Shown: in pieces, positions 17,772-27,500 of the stretch
Numbering within the stretch: position 1 is the first letter of the stretch
Layout of the letters: each line of letters opens with the position of its first letter
Origin: Haloplasma contractile SSD-17B
GTDB lineage: Bacteria > Bacillota_I > Bacilli_A > Haloplasmatales > Haloplasmataceae
Assembly: GCF_000215935.2 (NCBI RefSeq)
Contig: NZ_AFNU02000001.1
Span: forward strand, 310,001 to 374,000
Direction: 5' to 3'
DNA length: 64,000 nt
Position numbers and translations under genes: made by a program
The notes under the pieces: model-generated
Told to the model about the DNA's origin: nothing
The model's database searches: none
What the model saw: only the letters and a program-made list of their open reading frames with translations

Positions 17772-20369
17772 ATGACAAATGTAAACGTAACAACAGTAGA
17801 AGAGTTACAAGAACAAATTAATGAAATAAGAAAAGCACAACAAGAGTTTGCATCATTTACTCAAGAGCAAGTAGATCAATTATTTTTCAAAGCTGCGATG
17901 GCTATTAATGAAAAACGTATACCACTTGCGAAATTAGCAGTAGATGAGACCGGAATGGGATTATTAGAAGATAAGGTTATTAAAAATCACTATGCTTCAG
18001 AATATATCTATAATAAATATCGTGACACTAAAACATGTGGAACTATAGAAGAGGATTTATCTGCAGGTGTTATGAAACTTGCTGAACCAGTTGGTGTCAT
18101 AGGAGCAATCATCCCTACAACTAATCCAACATCAACAGCTGCATTTAAGGCACTAATGGCAATTAAAACAAGAAATGGTATTATGTTCTCTCCACATCCA
18201 CGTGCTAAAAACTGTACGATCAAAACTGCGCAAATTATTCGAGAAGTAATTGAAAAAGCAGGAGCACCTAAAAATCTAATTTCATGGATTACACAGCCAA
18301 GTTTAGAATTAACAAATGAATTGATGAAAGAATCAGACTTAATTTTAGCAACAGGTGGACCAGGGATGGTGAAAGCCGCTTATTCTTCAGGTACACCAGC
18401 TATTGGAGTAGGAGCAGGAAATTGCCCGGTTATTTTCCATAAAACGACAAAAGTTGAAATGGCAGTTAACTCGTTATTACTTTCAAAAACATTTGATAAT
18501 GGTGTGATTTGTGCTTCTGAGCAATCCATTATTGTAGATCAATCAATCTATACAAGTGTAAAGAAAGAATTATCGAAGCGTGGCGCTTTAATCTTAAATA
18601 AAAAACAAAAAGAATTATTGAGTGAAACGTTAATTATAGATGGTCGCTTAAATCCTAAGGTTGTAGGACAACCAGCATGGAAAATAGCAGAATTAGCAGG
18701 ATTTGAAGTTGCCAAAGATACAAAAGTACTTGTAGGAGAAGTTACTGATCCTACACTAAATGAACCATTTGCTCATGAGAAGTTATCAGTTGTTCTTGCA
18801 ATGTATAAATCAAAATCTCATGATGAAGCAATAGAAAAAGCAGAAATACTAGTTAACCATAGTGGGCTAGGGCACACTGCAGCAATTTATGCTGACGAGT
18901 TGGTAGCGGAAGATGATATTAATCGCTTTGTGTCTCGTATGAGAACTACAACTGTACTAATTAATCAACCAACTGCACATGGAGGTATAGGAGATTTATT
19001 TAACTTTGCATTAGCTCCTTCATTAACACTCGGATGTGGATCAATGGGGAATAACTCTGTTTCAGAAAATGTAGGTCCACAACATCTATTAAACATAAAA
19101 ACCGTTACGAAGAGGAGAGAAAATATGCTTTGGTTTAAACTTCCTAAGAAAACATACTATAAATTTGGATCACTTCCTGTAGCACTACAAGATTTAGATT
19201 ATGAAGGAAAGAAACGTGCATTTATTGTAACCGATCAAGTATTATTTGATTTAGGATATACAAATCATATTACTCAAGAGTTAGAAAAATATGGAATTCA
19301 ATATCAGATTTTTACTGATGTACAACCAGATCCAACATTATCGAATGCAAAAAGTGGAGCTAAGGCTATGGAACAATTTAAGCCTGATACAATTATCGCG
19401 CTAGGTGGAGGTTCAGCAATGGACGCTGCCAAAATTATGTGGGTATTATACGAACATCCTGAGACAAACTTTGAAGATTTAGCAATGCGATTCATGGACA
19501 TTAGAAAACGTGTCTATCGTTTCCCACGTTTAGGTCAGAAAGCTAGTTTAGTTTGTGTTGCTACAAGTGCAGGAACTGGATCAGAAGTTACTCCATTCTC
19601 TGTAATTACTGATGATGAAACAGGAATCAAGTATCCCCTTGCCGACTATGAATTAACTCCTGACATGGCGATTGTAGATCCCGCGCTAATGTTATCAATG
19701 CCTAAATCATTAACGGCAGCATCTGGTATAGATGTCTTAACACATGCTCTTGAATCTTTAGTATCAGTATTAGCGACTGAATATACAATCCCACTTTCAC
19801 TAGAATCTGCAAAATTAGTATTTGATTATTTACCAGAATCATATAATGGTGGACGTGAAGCAATGGTAGCGAAAGAAAAAATGGCAAACGCTTCATGTAT
19901 CGCTGGTATGGCCTTCTCAAATGCATTTTTAGGAATTTGTCACTCAATGGCGCATAAATTAGGAGCAGCATTTAAAATCCCTCATGGTATAGCAAACGCA
20001 ATGCTGATGAATGAAGTAATCCGATTTAATGCAACGGATGCACCATTTAAAATGGGAACATTTGCTCAATATGAAACACCTCAAGCTATAGAACGTTATG
20101 CTAAGTTTGTAAATTACTTGGGACTTGGTGCAGGGAAATCTGATGTAGAAAAAGTTGACATTTTAATTAATGAAATCAATAAATTAAAAGAAGCATTAAA
20201 TATTCCGTTATCAATTAAAGATTGGGGAATTGATGAGGAAGCATTCCTAAATCGTGTTGAAAGTTTAGCTTTAGAGGCGTTTGATGATCAATGTACAAGT
20301 GCCAACCCACGCTATCCATTAATTGAAGATATGAAACAAATCTTTATAAATGCCTACTACGGGAAGTAG
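17772..20369 (+). CDS. adhE: Bifunctional acetaldehyde-CoA/alcohol dehydrogenase
   Basis: 865 residues from the ATG at 17772 (AGGAGGG at 17759-17765); the in-frame GTG at 17742 touches operator 2 and is rejected. The N-terminal aldehyde dehydrogenase domain (about 1-440) carries the thioester cysteine in NGVICASEQS (about 247). The C-terminal iron-dependent alcohol dehydrogenase domain has GGGSAMDAAK and the metal-binding GICHSMAHKLGAAFKIPHG. It reduces acetyl-CoA to ethanol with two NADH and reoxidises NADH during fermentation; AdhE forms spirosomes. Two Rex-like boxes at the promoter suggest induction when the NADH/NAD ratio is high. A terminator follows, so it is monocistronic. Confidence 0.96.
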   Translation: MTNVNVTTVEELQEQINEIRKAQQEFASFTQEQVDQLFFKAAMAINEKRIPLAKLAVDETGMGLLEDKVIKNHYASEYIYNKYRDTKTCGTIEEDLSAGVMKLAEPVGVIGAIIPTTNPTSTAAFKALMAIKTRNGIMFSPHPRAKNCTIKTAQIIREVIEKAGAPKNLISWITQPSLELTNELMKESDLILATGGPGMVKAAYSSGTPAIGVGAGNCPVIFHKTTKVEMAVNSLLLSKTFDNGVICASEQSIIVDQSIYTSVKKELSKRGALILNKKQKELLSETLIIDGRLNPKVVGQPAWKIAELAGFEVAKDTKVLVGEVTDPTLNEPFAHEKLSVVLAMYKSKSHDEAIEKAEILVNHSGLGHTAAIYADELVAEDDINRFVSRMRTTTVLINQPTAHGGIGDLFNFALAPSLTLGCGSMGNNSVSENVGPQHLLNIKTVTKRRENMLWFKLPKKTYYKFGSLPVALQDLDYEGKKRAFIVTDQVLFDLGYTNHITQELEKYGIQYQIFTDVQPDPTLSNAKSGAKAMEQFKPDTIIALGGGSAMDAAKIMWVLYEHPETNFEDLAMRFMDIRKRVYRFPRLGQKASLVCVATSAGTGSEVTPFSVITDDETGIKYPLADYELTPDMAIVDPALMLSMPKSLTAASGIDVLTHALESLVSVLATEYTIPLSLESAKLVFDYLPESYNGGREAMVAKEKMANASCIAGMAFSNAFLGICHSMAHKLGAAFKIPHGIANAMLMNEVIRFNATDAPFKMGTFAQYETPQAIERYAKFVNYLGLGAGKSDVEKVDILINEINKLKEALNIPLSIKDWGIDEEAFLNRVESLALEAFDDQCTSANPRYPLIEDMKQIFINAYYGK

Positions 20370-20390
20370 TCAGGATTTAATAGACAGAGA

Positions 20391-20418
20391 AGGCTGACAG
20401 TTTTGTCAGCCTTTTTTT
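20391..20418 (+). terminator. adhE terminator
   Basis: AGGCTGACA / TGTCAGCCT with a 4-base loop and a T run. Confidence 0.9.
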
Positions 20419-20680
20419 ATGAATGATAGGAGTAGAGAGTACTAATAAATGTATATACAATGAACTTAATCTTAATGTAAAGGACTGTTATCAACTTTCG
20501 GCAGGAACTTCAGCCAGCTTACACTAAATGATTGAGTATTAAAAAATAGTGCTTACTTTATAATGAAACGAATGTTTAGTAAAGTAAATACGTAAAAATG
20601 TTTATGAAAGTTTGATTGAAATATGTAGATATTTGTAGTAAAATAAAGGAAATTAAGATTTTGAGTCGGGGGTAATTTAA

Positions 20681-23600
20681 ATGCAACATAGAAAACACAG
20701 CATATCTAGACAATATATTAAATCTGCCTTAATATTTGCCTTGCTTTTAATCGTTACTATTGTAGTGCAATTCATGTATGGTAGAACTCAAACGAAAATT
20801 AATCAAACATTTTTTAATGATAATGATATAACAGTTGCATTGAATGAATTAGAGAAAATTAATGTTGAACTAGACCGAAACTTCACTTTATACATAGAAA
20901 CAAGTGATCAAAATTATCTTGATCAATACAAAAAACTGCTGAATACTTATAAAGGGAGTAGGGAACGTGACTATGATTTTAATGTGTTTCTGAAGAACAC
21001 ACATACTCCATTCGAGACTATATATGTTAATGAAGTAGCGGATTATCAACATTTTTTTAATGAAAACAATAAATATTTAGGTTTTTTTCCAGTTAAGAAT
21101 CTTGTAGGAAATCAGAATGACTTGATTGAAAAGCAACAGCTTATTCTTTCAAATCATCGGAATGGGAATCAAGAACACTTCGAATATGAGAGTTTATTAA
21201 ATGAATACTATGAACTTAATAGTCAATTTAATCGTAATCTTGTGCAGTCTAAAGGGAACTTAAATGACACTAGTTATGAACTCATTACAACATTTTCGAA
21301 TACGGCGAGAATTACTTATATTTTGACGGGATTATCAATTGTCATTATTGTTTTATATAGTGGTTATATTATATTTAATACTTATTTAAAAGTTTTAAAA
21401 CCACTTAAAGAAGGATGTACCGTAGTTGAAGCCATTAAAAATGGTGACGAAAACTCACGATGGACATACAGACATAATAATGAGATAAAAAATCTTGTCA
21501 ATAGTTTTAATAATTACGTTGATTATTCTCAAGTTAGTTTAAAGTTAGTAAAAGAAGAATTTGTTAAAAACAAACTGAGTACCGATATAGGTGAGATTAA
21601 TTTCATTGAATTTTCTAATGATTTTAGCTATATAACCATTAATTATAGCAGTAAATTCATTGCGGATAACAATATTAATTACCAGATTAAAACATACCTT
21701 GTAGACGACTACATGGAGTTGATTGATCCATCCGACCGTACTCGATTTAGAGACTTATTTGAATCACTAAAAACGAATGATATCAAGGAACAAATAAACG
21801 TTGAATATCGTATAAAGTATCCGAACAGTCAACACAAACATTGGGTTTCATGTCGTATATCGCCAAAACAATCGGATGCTAATAACATACTTGGTATTCA
21901 AATTGATATAACTAAAATAAAAGAAATACAACATGACTTGAAAGAAAGTGAAGAACGATATCGTGTTATTATTGAAAATTCTTCTGACATAATTTCTAGG
22001 ATTAATCATTTAGGTCAATTAGAGTATGTAAGTAATTCATATTGTAATTTGTTTGGAAAGAGTAAGAACGAGTTAATTGGAAAAAAAATATTTGATGTTA
22101 CGGATACAAATACATATGAAGAAACAGATTGGATTAATAAATTGACAAGGCCACCTTACCAATTTACACAAGAAGAATTAGTTAGTACTAATAATGGATA
22201 CAAATATATAGAATGGATCAATAATTCAATTTTAAATAAAAATGGAAAACTTGACTATATCATTTCAATTGGTCGGGACATTACAGAATTTAAACATGTT
22301 CAATTAAAGTTAAAAGATCGAGAAGAACAATATAGAATTATAGTGGAAAATACAAATGACTTAATCATTAAAGTCAATAAGCTAGGAAATATTATGTACG
22401 CTAATAATGCGTATTGTCAATTATTTGATAAAGAATTAGATGGATTAGTGGATCGTTCCATTTATGATTTCCCGGCACATTCATCAAACTGGTTTGAACG
22501 CATTTTTGAAGAACCGTATCAATTTGATGAAACCGTCTTAATAGATACTTCTAACGGAAAAAGATGGATTAGATGGCAAAACAAAGGGATTTTAAATTCT
22601 AATGGTAGCCTCGAATATGTAGTTAGTATCGGCCATGATATAACTGAGTACAAAAAACATCATGAAATGCTAAAACATATTGCGATTCATGACCAGCTTA
22701 CAGGATTATTAAACCGAAGAGGTTTATTTGAAAAACTAGATTCCTTACAAAAAAGTTCTAAATTAGCTCTATTCTTTATCGACATCGATAACTTTAAATC
22801 GATTAATGATTTTTACAGTCATGAATTAGGAGATCAGTTAATAATAAAAATAGCTGAGCGACTGTCTAAGTTAGAAGAAGAAGGATGTATCATTAGTCGT
22901 TTATCCGGTGATGAGTTTGTACTAATCCATCCTAACTATCATTCAGAAGAACAAATTATCACGATAAAAAATGAAATCCAACAGACAATTGCTTCTAAAT
23001 TTGTAGTTAATGAACATGAAATCTATATTACAGCAAGTATTGGTTTATCGTTATATCCTGATGATACAGATGATTTGTATAAATTATTATCCTATGCGGA
23101 CTTAGCGATGTATGAATCGAAAAACACCACAAAAAATAACTGTTTTAGATTCACTAAGGATATTTATACGACGATGAATCAACGCTTTGAATTAATTAAT
23201 GATTTAAAAGTTGCAATTGAAAATCGTGAGTTCAAACTTGTCTATCAACCGATTCTAGATTTAAATAGTAAACATGTAGAATATATTGAGGCACTAGTGA
23301 GATGGGATCATAAAGATAAAGGCCTCATATCACCTGGTCAATTCTTGAAAATCGCAGAAGACATTGGAGTAATGACAGAGATTGATAGTATCGTCATTGA
23401 TAAGTCATTAAGCGAATTTAAAGAACTAAAAGAGTCGATTCAAAATACTAAACGTGTTGTTATAACGATTAATATCTCTCCTATGAAACTGTTGCATAAT
23501 TCATTTATTGCCGAGCTAACCTCTAAAATTAATGAATATAATATCGATTCAAATGAGGTATGTATTGAAATCAATGAAAATACCTTCATGAATAATATAG

Positions 23601-23977
23601 AAGAATGTGCTAAACAGATTTCGGAGTTACGTAAACTAGGAGTCCAGGTTGCATTAGATGATTTTGGACGTGAATATTCATCATTATCGATATTAGATCG
23701 TGTGGAATTTGACATCATAAAACTAGATGGATTATTTGTTCAAAATGTAAAAAATGAGCGAAATAGACGAATCATCAAAATGCTTGTAGATAATTCGGAA
23801 ACGTTTGGAGAAAAAGTAATTGTTGAAGGGATCGAAACTGAAGAGCATGACTTCCAATTAAGACAACTAAGCTGCAAACTAGGACAAGGTTTTTATTATG
23901 CTCGACCGACTACGATTGACCATGTGAGAAAAATCATACTAAATCATGTTCAAATTAAAAATACTCCTAACATTTAA
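20681..23977 (+). CDS. Membrane PAS-GGDEF-EAL cyclic-di-GMP signalling protein
   Basis: 1098 residues. Two membrane helices (about 15-31 and 210-232) frame an extracytoplasmic sensor of roughly 180 residues. After a HAMP-like segment come a divergent PAS-like region (about 290-415) and two clear PAS domains starting near 424 and 547 (EERYRVIIENSSDIISR; EEQYRIIVENTNDLIIK). The GGDEF domain (HDQLTGLLNRRG at about 669, active-site motif SGDEF near 740) and EAL domain (EALVRW near 868, EINENTF, ALDDFG, IIKLDG, VVEGIET) both keep key residues. So synthesis and hydrolysis of c-di-GMP are both possible; net activity cannot be read from sequence. Start ATG follows CGGGGGTAA. The 262 bases upstream show no recognisable c-di-GMP riboswitch. 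Confidence 0.9.
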   Translation: MQHRKHSISRQYIKSALIFALLLIVTIVVQFMYGRTQTKINQTFFNDNDITVALNELEKINVELDRNFTLYIETSDQNYLDQYKKLLNTYKGSRERDYDFNVFLKNTHTPFETIYVNEVADYQHFFNENNKYLGFFPVKNLVGNQNDLIEKQQLILSNHRNGNQEHFEYESLLNEYYELNSQFNRNLVQSKGNLNDTSYELITTFSNTARITYILTGLSIVIIVLYSGYIIFNTYLKVLKPLKEGCTVVEAIKNGDENSRWTYRHNNEIKNLVNSFNNYVDYSQVSLKLVKEEFVKNKLSTDIGEINFIEFSNDFSYITINYSSKFIADNNINYQIKTYLVDDYMELIDPSDRTRFRDLFESLKTNDIKEQINVEYRIKYPNSQHKHWVSCRISPKQSDANNILGIQIDITKIKEIQHDLKESEERYRVIIENSSDIISRINHLGQLEYVSNSYCNLFGKSKNELIGKKIFDVTDTNTYEETDWINKLTRPPYQFTQEELVSTNNGYKYIEWINNSILNKNGKLDYIISIGRDITEFKHVQLKLKDREEQYRIIVENTNDLIIKVNKLGNIMYANNAYCQLFDKELDGLVDRSIYDFPAHSSNWFERIFEEPYQFDETVLIDTSNGKRWIRWQNKGILNSNGSLEYVVSIGHDITEYKKHHEMLKHIAIHDQLTGLLNRRGLFEKLDSLQKSSKLALFFIDIDNFKSINDFYSHELGDQLIIKIAERLSKLEEEGCIISRLSGDEFVLIHPNYHSEEQIITIKNEIQQTIASKFVVNEHEIYITASIGLSLYPDDTDDLYKLLSYADLAMYESKNTTKNNCFRFTKDIYTTMNQRFELINDLKVAIENREFKLVYQPILDLNSKHVEYIEALVRWDHKDKGLISPGQFLKIAEDIGVMTEIDSIVIDKSLSEFKELKESIQNTKRVVITINISPMKLLHNSFIAELTSKINEYNIDSNEVCIEINENTFMNNIEECAKQISELRKLGVQVALDDFGREYSSLSILDRVEFDIIKLDGLFVQNVKNERNRRIIKMLVDNSETFGEKVIVEGIETEEHDFQLRQLSCKLGQGFYYARPTTIDHVRKIILNHVQIKNTPNI

Positions 23978-23994
23978 TTGTTAAGGAGTATTTT
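23957..23994 (+). terminator. Terminator overlapping the GGDEF/EAL stop codon
   Basis: AAAATACTCCTAACA pairs with TGTTAAGGAGTATTTT around TTTAA; the TAA stop at 23975-23977 is in the loop. Confidence 0.75.
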
Positions 23995-24009
23995 CATCAT
24001 TTTAAGATA

Positions 24010-24038
24010 CTGACAATTATTACTACATATGTTATAAT
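24010..24038 (+). promoter_or_regulatory. Sigma-A promoter of the rubrerythrin transcript
   Basis: CTGACA (24010-24015), 17 bases, TATAAT (24033-24038). Confidence 0.65.
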
Positions 24039-24066
24039 ATGTAAGAAATTTATTGGGAGGTGAAGT

Positions 24067-24111
24067 TTGTTGTTAGATCTATTAGTGGATCGACAACAAC
24101 ATACATTATGA
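24067..24111 (+). CDS. Possible 14-codon leader ORF coupled to rubrerythrin
   Basis: A strong GGGAGGTGA (24055-24063) is correctly spaced for the TTG at 24067, not for the rubrerythrin ATG 45 bases downstream. Reading from this TTG gives MLLDLLVDRQQHTL and a TGA (24109-24111) that overlaps the rubrerythrin ATG as ATGA, the classic translational-coupling layout. The alternative is that rubrerythrin starts at GTG 24060, in which case no leader exists. No homologue is claimed. Confidence 0.35.
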   Translation: MLLDLLVDRQQHTL

Positions 24112-24725
24112 ATTCAGAAATCAGAGAGAAATTTGAAAGCTTCAAAGGCGGAAAATCAGTAAAAGGTACTGAGACAGAAAAGAATTTACTAAAAGCATTT
24201 GCAGGAGAATCTCAAGCGCGTAATAGATACCATCTATTTGCTGAACAAGCACGTGCTGATGGTTACGAGCAAATTGCAGCTTTATTTGAGGAGACGGCTC
24301 ATAACGAGAAGTTACATGCTCAAATCTTTTTCTCATTCTTAGAAGGAGAAGCAGTTGAGATTACAGCATCCTATCCAGCAGGTAAAGTAGGATCAACTTA
24401 TGAGAACTTGATTGCAGCTGCTGAAGGTGAGCATGAAGAATTTGTAGAGTTATATCCTGAGTTTGCAGAAGTTGCAAAAAAAGAAGGATTTAACCGTATT
24501 GCAAACCAATTTAGAATGATTGCAAAGATTGAAGAGCAACATGAATTACGATATCGCCAGTTAGCTGAGAATGTAAAAGAAGAACAAGTATTTGCTAAAG
24601 AAGAGGAAACCGTTTGGGTTTGTCGTGAATGTGGACATATTCATACAGGAAAAAAAGTGCCAGGAATGTGTCCTGTTTGCTTACAATCTAAAGCATTCTT
24701 TGAAGTTGAAGCTAAAAATTACTAA
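24108..24725 (+). CDS. Rubrerythrin
   Basis: 205 residues from ATG 24108. A four-helix ferritin-like diiron domain is followed by a rubredoxin-like FeS4 site. The diiron ligands lie in LKAFAGESQARNRYHLF, ETAHNEKLHA, EGEHEEF and KIEEQHELRYR; the FeS4 cysteines are in CRECGHIHTGKK and CPVC. It acts as a cytosolic NAD(P)H-linked peroxidase in anaerobes, detoxifying hydrogen peroxide. The start is ambiguous: an in-frame GTG at 24060 would add 16 residues unlike the family and sits inside the ribosome site, so ATG is preferred. Single gene between a promoter and a terminator; PerR control is common for the family, but no good PerR box was seen. Confidence 0.93.
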   Translation: MNSEIREKFESFKGGKSVKGTETEKNLLKAFAGESQARNRYHLFAEQARADGYEQIAALFEETAHNEKLHAQIFFSFLEGEAVEITASYPAGKVGSTYENLIAAAEGEHEEFVELYPEFAEVAKKEGFNRIANQFRMIAKIEEQHELRYRQLAENVKEEQVFAKEEETVWVCRECGHIHTGKKVPGMCPVCLQSKAFFEVEAKNY

Positions 24726-24743
24726 TACAATACATAATAAATA

Positions 24744-24780
24744 AAAGAAGGTGAGATTAAGTTAATCTCACCTTCTTCTA
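24744..24780. terminator. Bidirectional terminator between rubrerythrin and the MATE gene
   Basis: AGAAGGTGAGATTAA pairs with TTAATCTCACCTTCT; A-rich and T-rich flanks suit both directions. Confidence 0.85.
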
Positions 24781-24788
24781 TTTAAAAA

Positions 24789-26120
24789 TTATTTGACTAA
24801 GGCTTTTTTCTTCCACTTACCTGTTTGCCAGTGAATAATTGCAAGTATACCTCTTATAATTTCATCAAATGCATAAATTGCCCAAACTCCCATTAGACCA
24901 TACCCTAATTGTATAGAGAAATAAGTAAGAGGTATAACGACCCCCCACATGGATATGAAAGCAGTAATCAGTGGAAAGTTGACATCACCTGATCCTTTTA
25001 GCGCAAAGGCATAGATTAGATTTAAAGATCTCCCGAATTCTACAAAGAAGGTTAATAATAATAATGATTTACCTAGTCTTATAATTTCACTGTCATTTGT
25101 AAATAATCCTAGTAGCTGATCGTTAAAGATGTTAAATAACAGTGTCATAGATAATGAAATAAACGCCCCTACAATAAACACCTTATTTGTATGCTTTAAT
25201 GCTCGATCAAATTCTTTCCTACCTACAAAATTCCCAACATAGATCTGATTTGCCTGAGCTAGTGCTAATGAGGCTAAAAAGATGAACATTGTCAACTTTA
25301 ATACGTATATTCGTGTAGTAACTTGAGTTGTACCTAAATAACCGGATACAAACGCTAAAACGACAAACTGCATGACTTGATAGATAATTCCCTCTAGTGC
25401 AGAAGGAGTCCCGACCTTGAATACTTCCTTACTACGTTTAAAGAAGTTTTTCAATATATTTTCATGTGGAGTAATTTTTACAAAATATTTTAATAATATG
25501 ATTGTAATTACTATTTTTAATGTTCTACTGAATGCTGTTGAGTAAGCAACACCAATAGGGCCAAGGATAGGAGCACCAAACCATCCATATATAAACATTG
25601 CATTCCCTATTATATTGATTATATTAACAAAAAGAGATATATATAAGGAAATCTTCGCTTTATTAAATCCGCGAAAAATCGAATTGACAACAGGGTTCAT
25701 TGCAGCAAAAGGCATAAAGATTGAAACAATTAACAGATAATTTTGGGTTGTATTATAAAAATTCGTATCGTTTGAATCAACACTTAAAAACGAAAGAATC
25801 GCCTCATTAAACACTATAAATATTCCTGAAAGTAATATTCCACTTAGAAAACTTATAATTAGTGAAATGATTGCAACGTTCTCTGCATTTTTAATGCGCT
25901 CGGCTCCTATATATTGAGAAATTAGGATTATTGTTCCTGTAGAAATAACTGTAAATAGCATAAATGCTAGACTAATTGCTTGGTCTGCAAGTCCTACAGC
26001 TGCTACTGCATTATCAGAGTACCCCGAGAGCATGATTGTATCAATCGTTCCCATTAACATAAATAATGCAGTTTCAATTAAAATAATTAAAACTAACTTT
26101 GTAAAACTCTTATTCTGCAT
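24789..26120 (-). CDS. MATE family efflux transporter
   Basis: 443 residues from the ATG at 26120, placed behind GGTGAT; the upstream ATG at 26138 would place that site inside the gene. About twelve hydrophobic helices arranged as two homologous halves, with typical MATE segments (ETALFMLMGTIDTIMLSGYS at the N-terminus, GPIGVAYSTAFSR mid-protein). The family exports cationic drugs or metabolites in exchange for sodium or protons. The substrate is unknown. It is monocistronic and convergent with rubrerythrin. Confidence 0.88.
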   Translation of the reverse strand: MQNKSFTKLVLIILIETALFMLMGTIDTIMLSGYSDNAVAAVGLADQAISLAFMLFTVISTGTIILISQYIGAERIKNAENVAIISLIISFLSGILLSGIFIVFNEAILSFLSVDSNDTNFYNTTQNYLLIVSIFMPFAAMNPVVNSIFRGFNKAKISLYISLFVNIINIIGNAMFIYGWFGAPILGPIGVAYSTAFSRTLKIVITIILLKYFVKITPHENILKNFFKRSKEVFKVGTPSALEGIIYQVMQFVVLAFVSGYLGTTQVTTRIYVLKLTMFIFLASLALAQANQIYVGNFVGRKEFDRALKHTNKVFIVGAFISLSMTLLFNIFNDQLLGLFTNDSEIIRLGKSLLLLTFFVEFGRSLNLIYAFALKGSGDVNFPLITAFISMWGVVIPLTYFSIQLGYGLMGVWAIYAFDEIIRGILAIIHWQTGKWKKKALVK

Positions 26121-26195
26121 TTTATCACCACATAACATAAAAGTAAGGAACTAACGTTCCTTCTCGATTGTTTAATTTTTATTACAAACGTTTAT

Positions 26196-26224
26196 ATTTT
26201 ACCTTTAATTATATAAATAAGCAA
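26196..26224 (-). promoter_or_regulatory. Putative promoter of the MATE gene
   Basis: Minus strand TTGCTT (26224-26219), 17 bases, TAAAAT (26201-26196). The 5' leader contains a small hairpin AAGGAAC/GTTCCTT at 26144-26161. Confidence 0.45.
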
Positions 26225-26322
26225 TGCTTTTTAGTATATAATGGGTTACATAACCGTAGAAAAAATTGGTAGTATACGCAATGTTAATCAATCCCATGCA
26301 TACGACTAAACATACACAAATA

Positions 26323-26370
26323 AATAGCCCTACAAGTTAGTTATATGATTAACTGACTTGTAGGGCTATT
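26323..26370 (-). terminator. Terminator of the ROK kinase gene
   Basis: Long stem AATAGCCCTACAAGTTAGTTA / TAACTGACTTGTAGGGCTATT with one mismatch and a 6-base loop, 31 bases after the stop codon. Confidence 0.85.
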
Positions 26371-26400
26371 AATTAATTAATTATTGTATTAACTTTTATT

Positions 26401-27267
26401 TTATAAGGCCTTAACAGCAAGTGCGATTGCACCACATAAACCTGCATCATCTTTTAAACCTGGGTTAATAATATACTCATTAATAGTCTTTAATTCAGTT
26501 GTTTTTATATAGCCATTTAACATCTCAGTTACATTCTTCCGAACTTGTTCCATCATATAGGCTTGTTTTGATACGCCACCACCTATAATAATTTTTTGTG
26601 GGGAAAGAATTAGAATGTAGTTTACCAATGCTTGAGCGATATAGTAAGCCTCAAGATCCCATACTTCTTTCGAATCTGTTAACTCTTGCCCTTTTTTATT
26701 ATAACGTTGTTCGATTGCTGGACCTGCAGCTAATCCCTCTAGGCAATCATTATGAAATGGACAAGTTCCTTTAAATGAATCCTCAGGATGACGTCTAACG
26801 TTAATATGTCCCATCTCGGGGTGTAGCATACCATGAACTAATTTCCCTTCTACTAAAGCACCTGCTCCTATTCCAGTTCCAATTGTTATATATAACACAT
26901 TATCAAGGCCAGCAGCAGCGCCATACATGGATTCTCCTAAGGCAGCACCGTTTACATCTGTATCAAATCCCATCGGTATATTAAAGTGCTTTCTTAATTC
27001 ATCTAGAATAGGGTAGTTTTGCCACTTTAATTTAGGGGTTGAGGTAATACTTCCATATGTTTCTGATTCCTTATTAACATCAATAGGACCAAAACATCCA
27101 AGTCCGATTGCTGCAATGTTCTTGTCTTTAAAAAAATCAATCACTTTTGGCATTGTCTCATCAGGACTCTTTGTCTCAAATTGCACTCGTTCTATAATCG
27201 TTCCCGTTTCGTCTCCAATTCCACAAACAAACTTTGTTCCTCCTGCTTCTATGGCACCAAATAACAT
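26401..27267 (-). CDS. ROK-family sugar kinase (fructokinase/mannokinase type)
   Basis: 288 residues, ATG behind AAAGGAGTG. ATP-binding IEAGGTKFVCGIG, catalytic region DVNGAALGE, glycine loop TIGTGIGAG, and a zinc site built from HGMLHPEMGHI and HPEDSFKGTCPFHNDCLEG. This zinc-loop form is typical of ScrK/GmuE/YdhR fructokinases and mannokinases. It is divergent from nanE and shares its control region, so it could serve as the kinase that makes mannose-6-P, fructose-6-P or ManNAc-6-P; NanK, the ManNAc kinase partner of NanE elsewhere, is also ROK. Substrate is inference. Confidence 0.85.
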   Translation of the reverse strand: MLFGAIEAGGTKFVCGIGDETGTIIERVQFETKSPDETMPKVIDFFKDKNIAAIGLGCFGPIDVNKESETYGSITSTPKLKWQNYPILDELRKHFNIPMGFDTDVNGAALGESMYGAAAGLDNVLYITIGTGIGAGALVEGKLVHGMLHPEMGHINVRRHPEDSFKGTCPFHNDCLEGLAAGPAIEQRYNKKGQELTDSKEVWDLEAYYIAQALVNYILILSPQKIIIGGGVSKQAYMMEQVRKNVTEMLNGYIKTTELKTINEYIINPGLKDDAGLCGAIALAVKAL

Positions 27268-27313
27268 AGTAACACTCCTTTTAGGGTTGACTTTTATATT
27301 TTTATCATGTCCT

Positions 27314-27342
27314 ATTATATAGTTAAAATTTCAAAATTTCAA
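27314..27342 (-). promoter_or_regulatory. Sigma-A promoter of the ROK kinase gene
   Basis: Minus strand TTGAAA (27342-27337), 17 bases, TATAAT (27319-27314). Confidence 0.65.
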
Positions 27343-27410
27343 TTTTATTACCATATAAATGAAAATAAATTTTATTTTTTGAAAAATATAGTCCTTTTAT
27401 TCAAGAAAAC

Positions 27411-27423
27411 GAAATTTATTTTC
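27411..27423 (+). promoter_or_regulatory. GAAA-N5-TTTC palindrome in the ROK/nanE control region
   Basis: GAAATTTATTTTC; a related imperfect copy GAAAATAAATTTT is at 27361-27373. Form resembles operators of RpiR-type sugar-phosphate regulators, from recollection. Confidence 0.4.
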
Positions 27424-27444
27424 ACTATCGCTTTACTTTTATTG

Positions 27445-27458
27445 TGAAAACGGTTAAA
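27445..27458 (+). promoter_or_regulatory. Near-consensus cre site upstream of nanE
   Basis: TGAAAACGGTTAAA against TGWAANCGNTNWCA: one mismatch. It overlaps a candidate -10 (TAAAAT, 27455-27460; -35 TTTACT, 27432-27437, 17-base spacer). Confidence 0.5.
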
Positions 27459-27500
27459 ATGATAAATGAATGAAATGTTTTTTCTTTTTTTTATCAATAA

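Noticed and set aside
20419-20680. Search for a c-di-GMP riboswitch upstream of the GGDEF/EAL gene
   Set aside because: No conserved GEMM-I or class II core could be recognised in this 262-base gap.
24020-24060. Possible PerR box before rubrerythrin
   Set aside because: Similarity to TTATAATNATTATAA is partial and mostly due to the -10 and AT-richness.
26181-26196. AAACGTTT-centred sequence near the MATE promoter as a cre site
   Set aside because: Fails the TG...CA flanks of the cre consensus.
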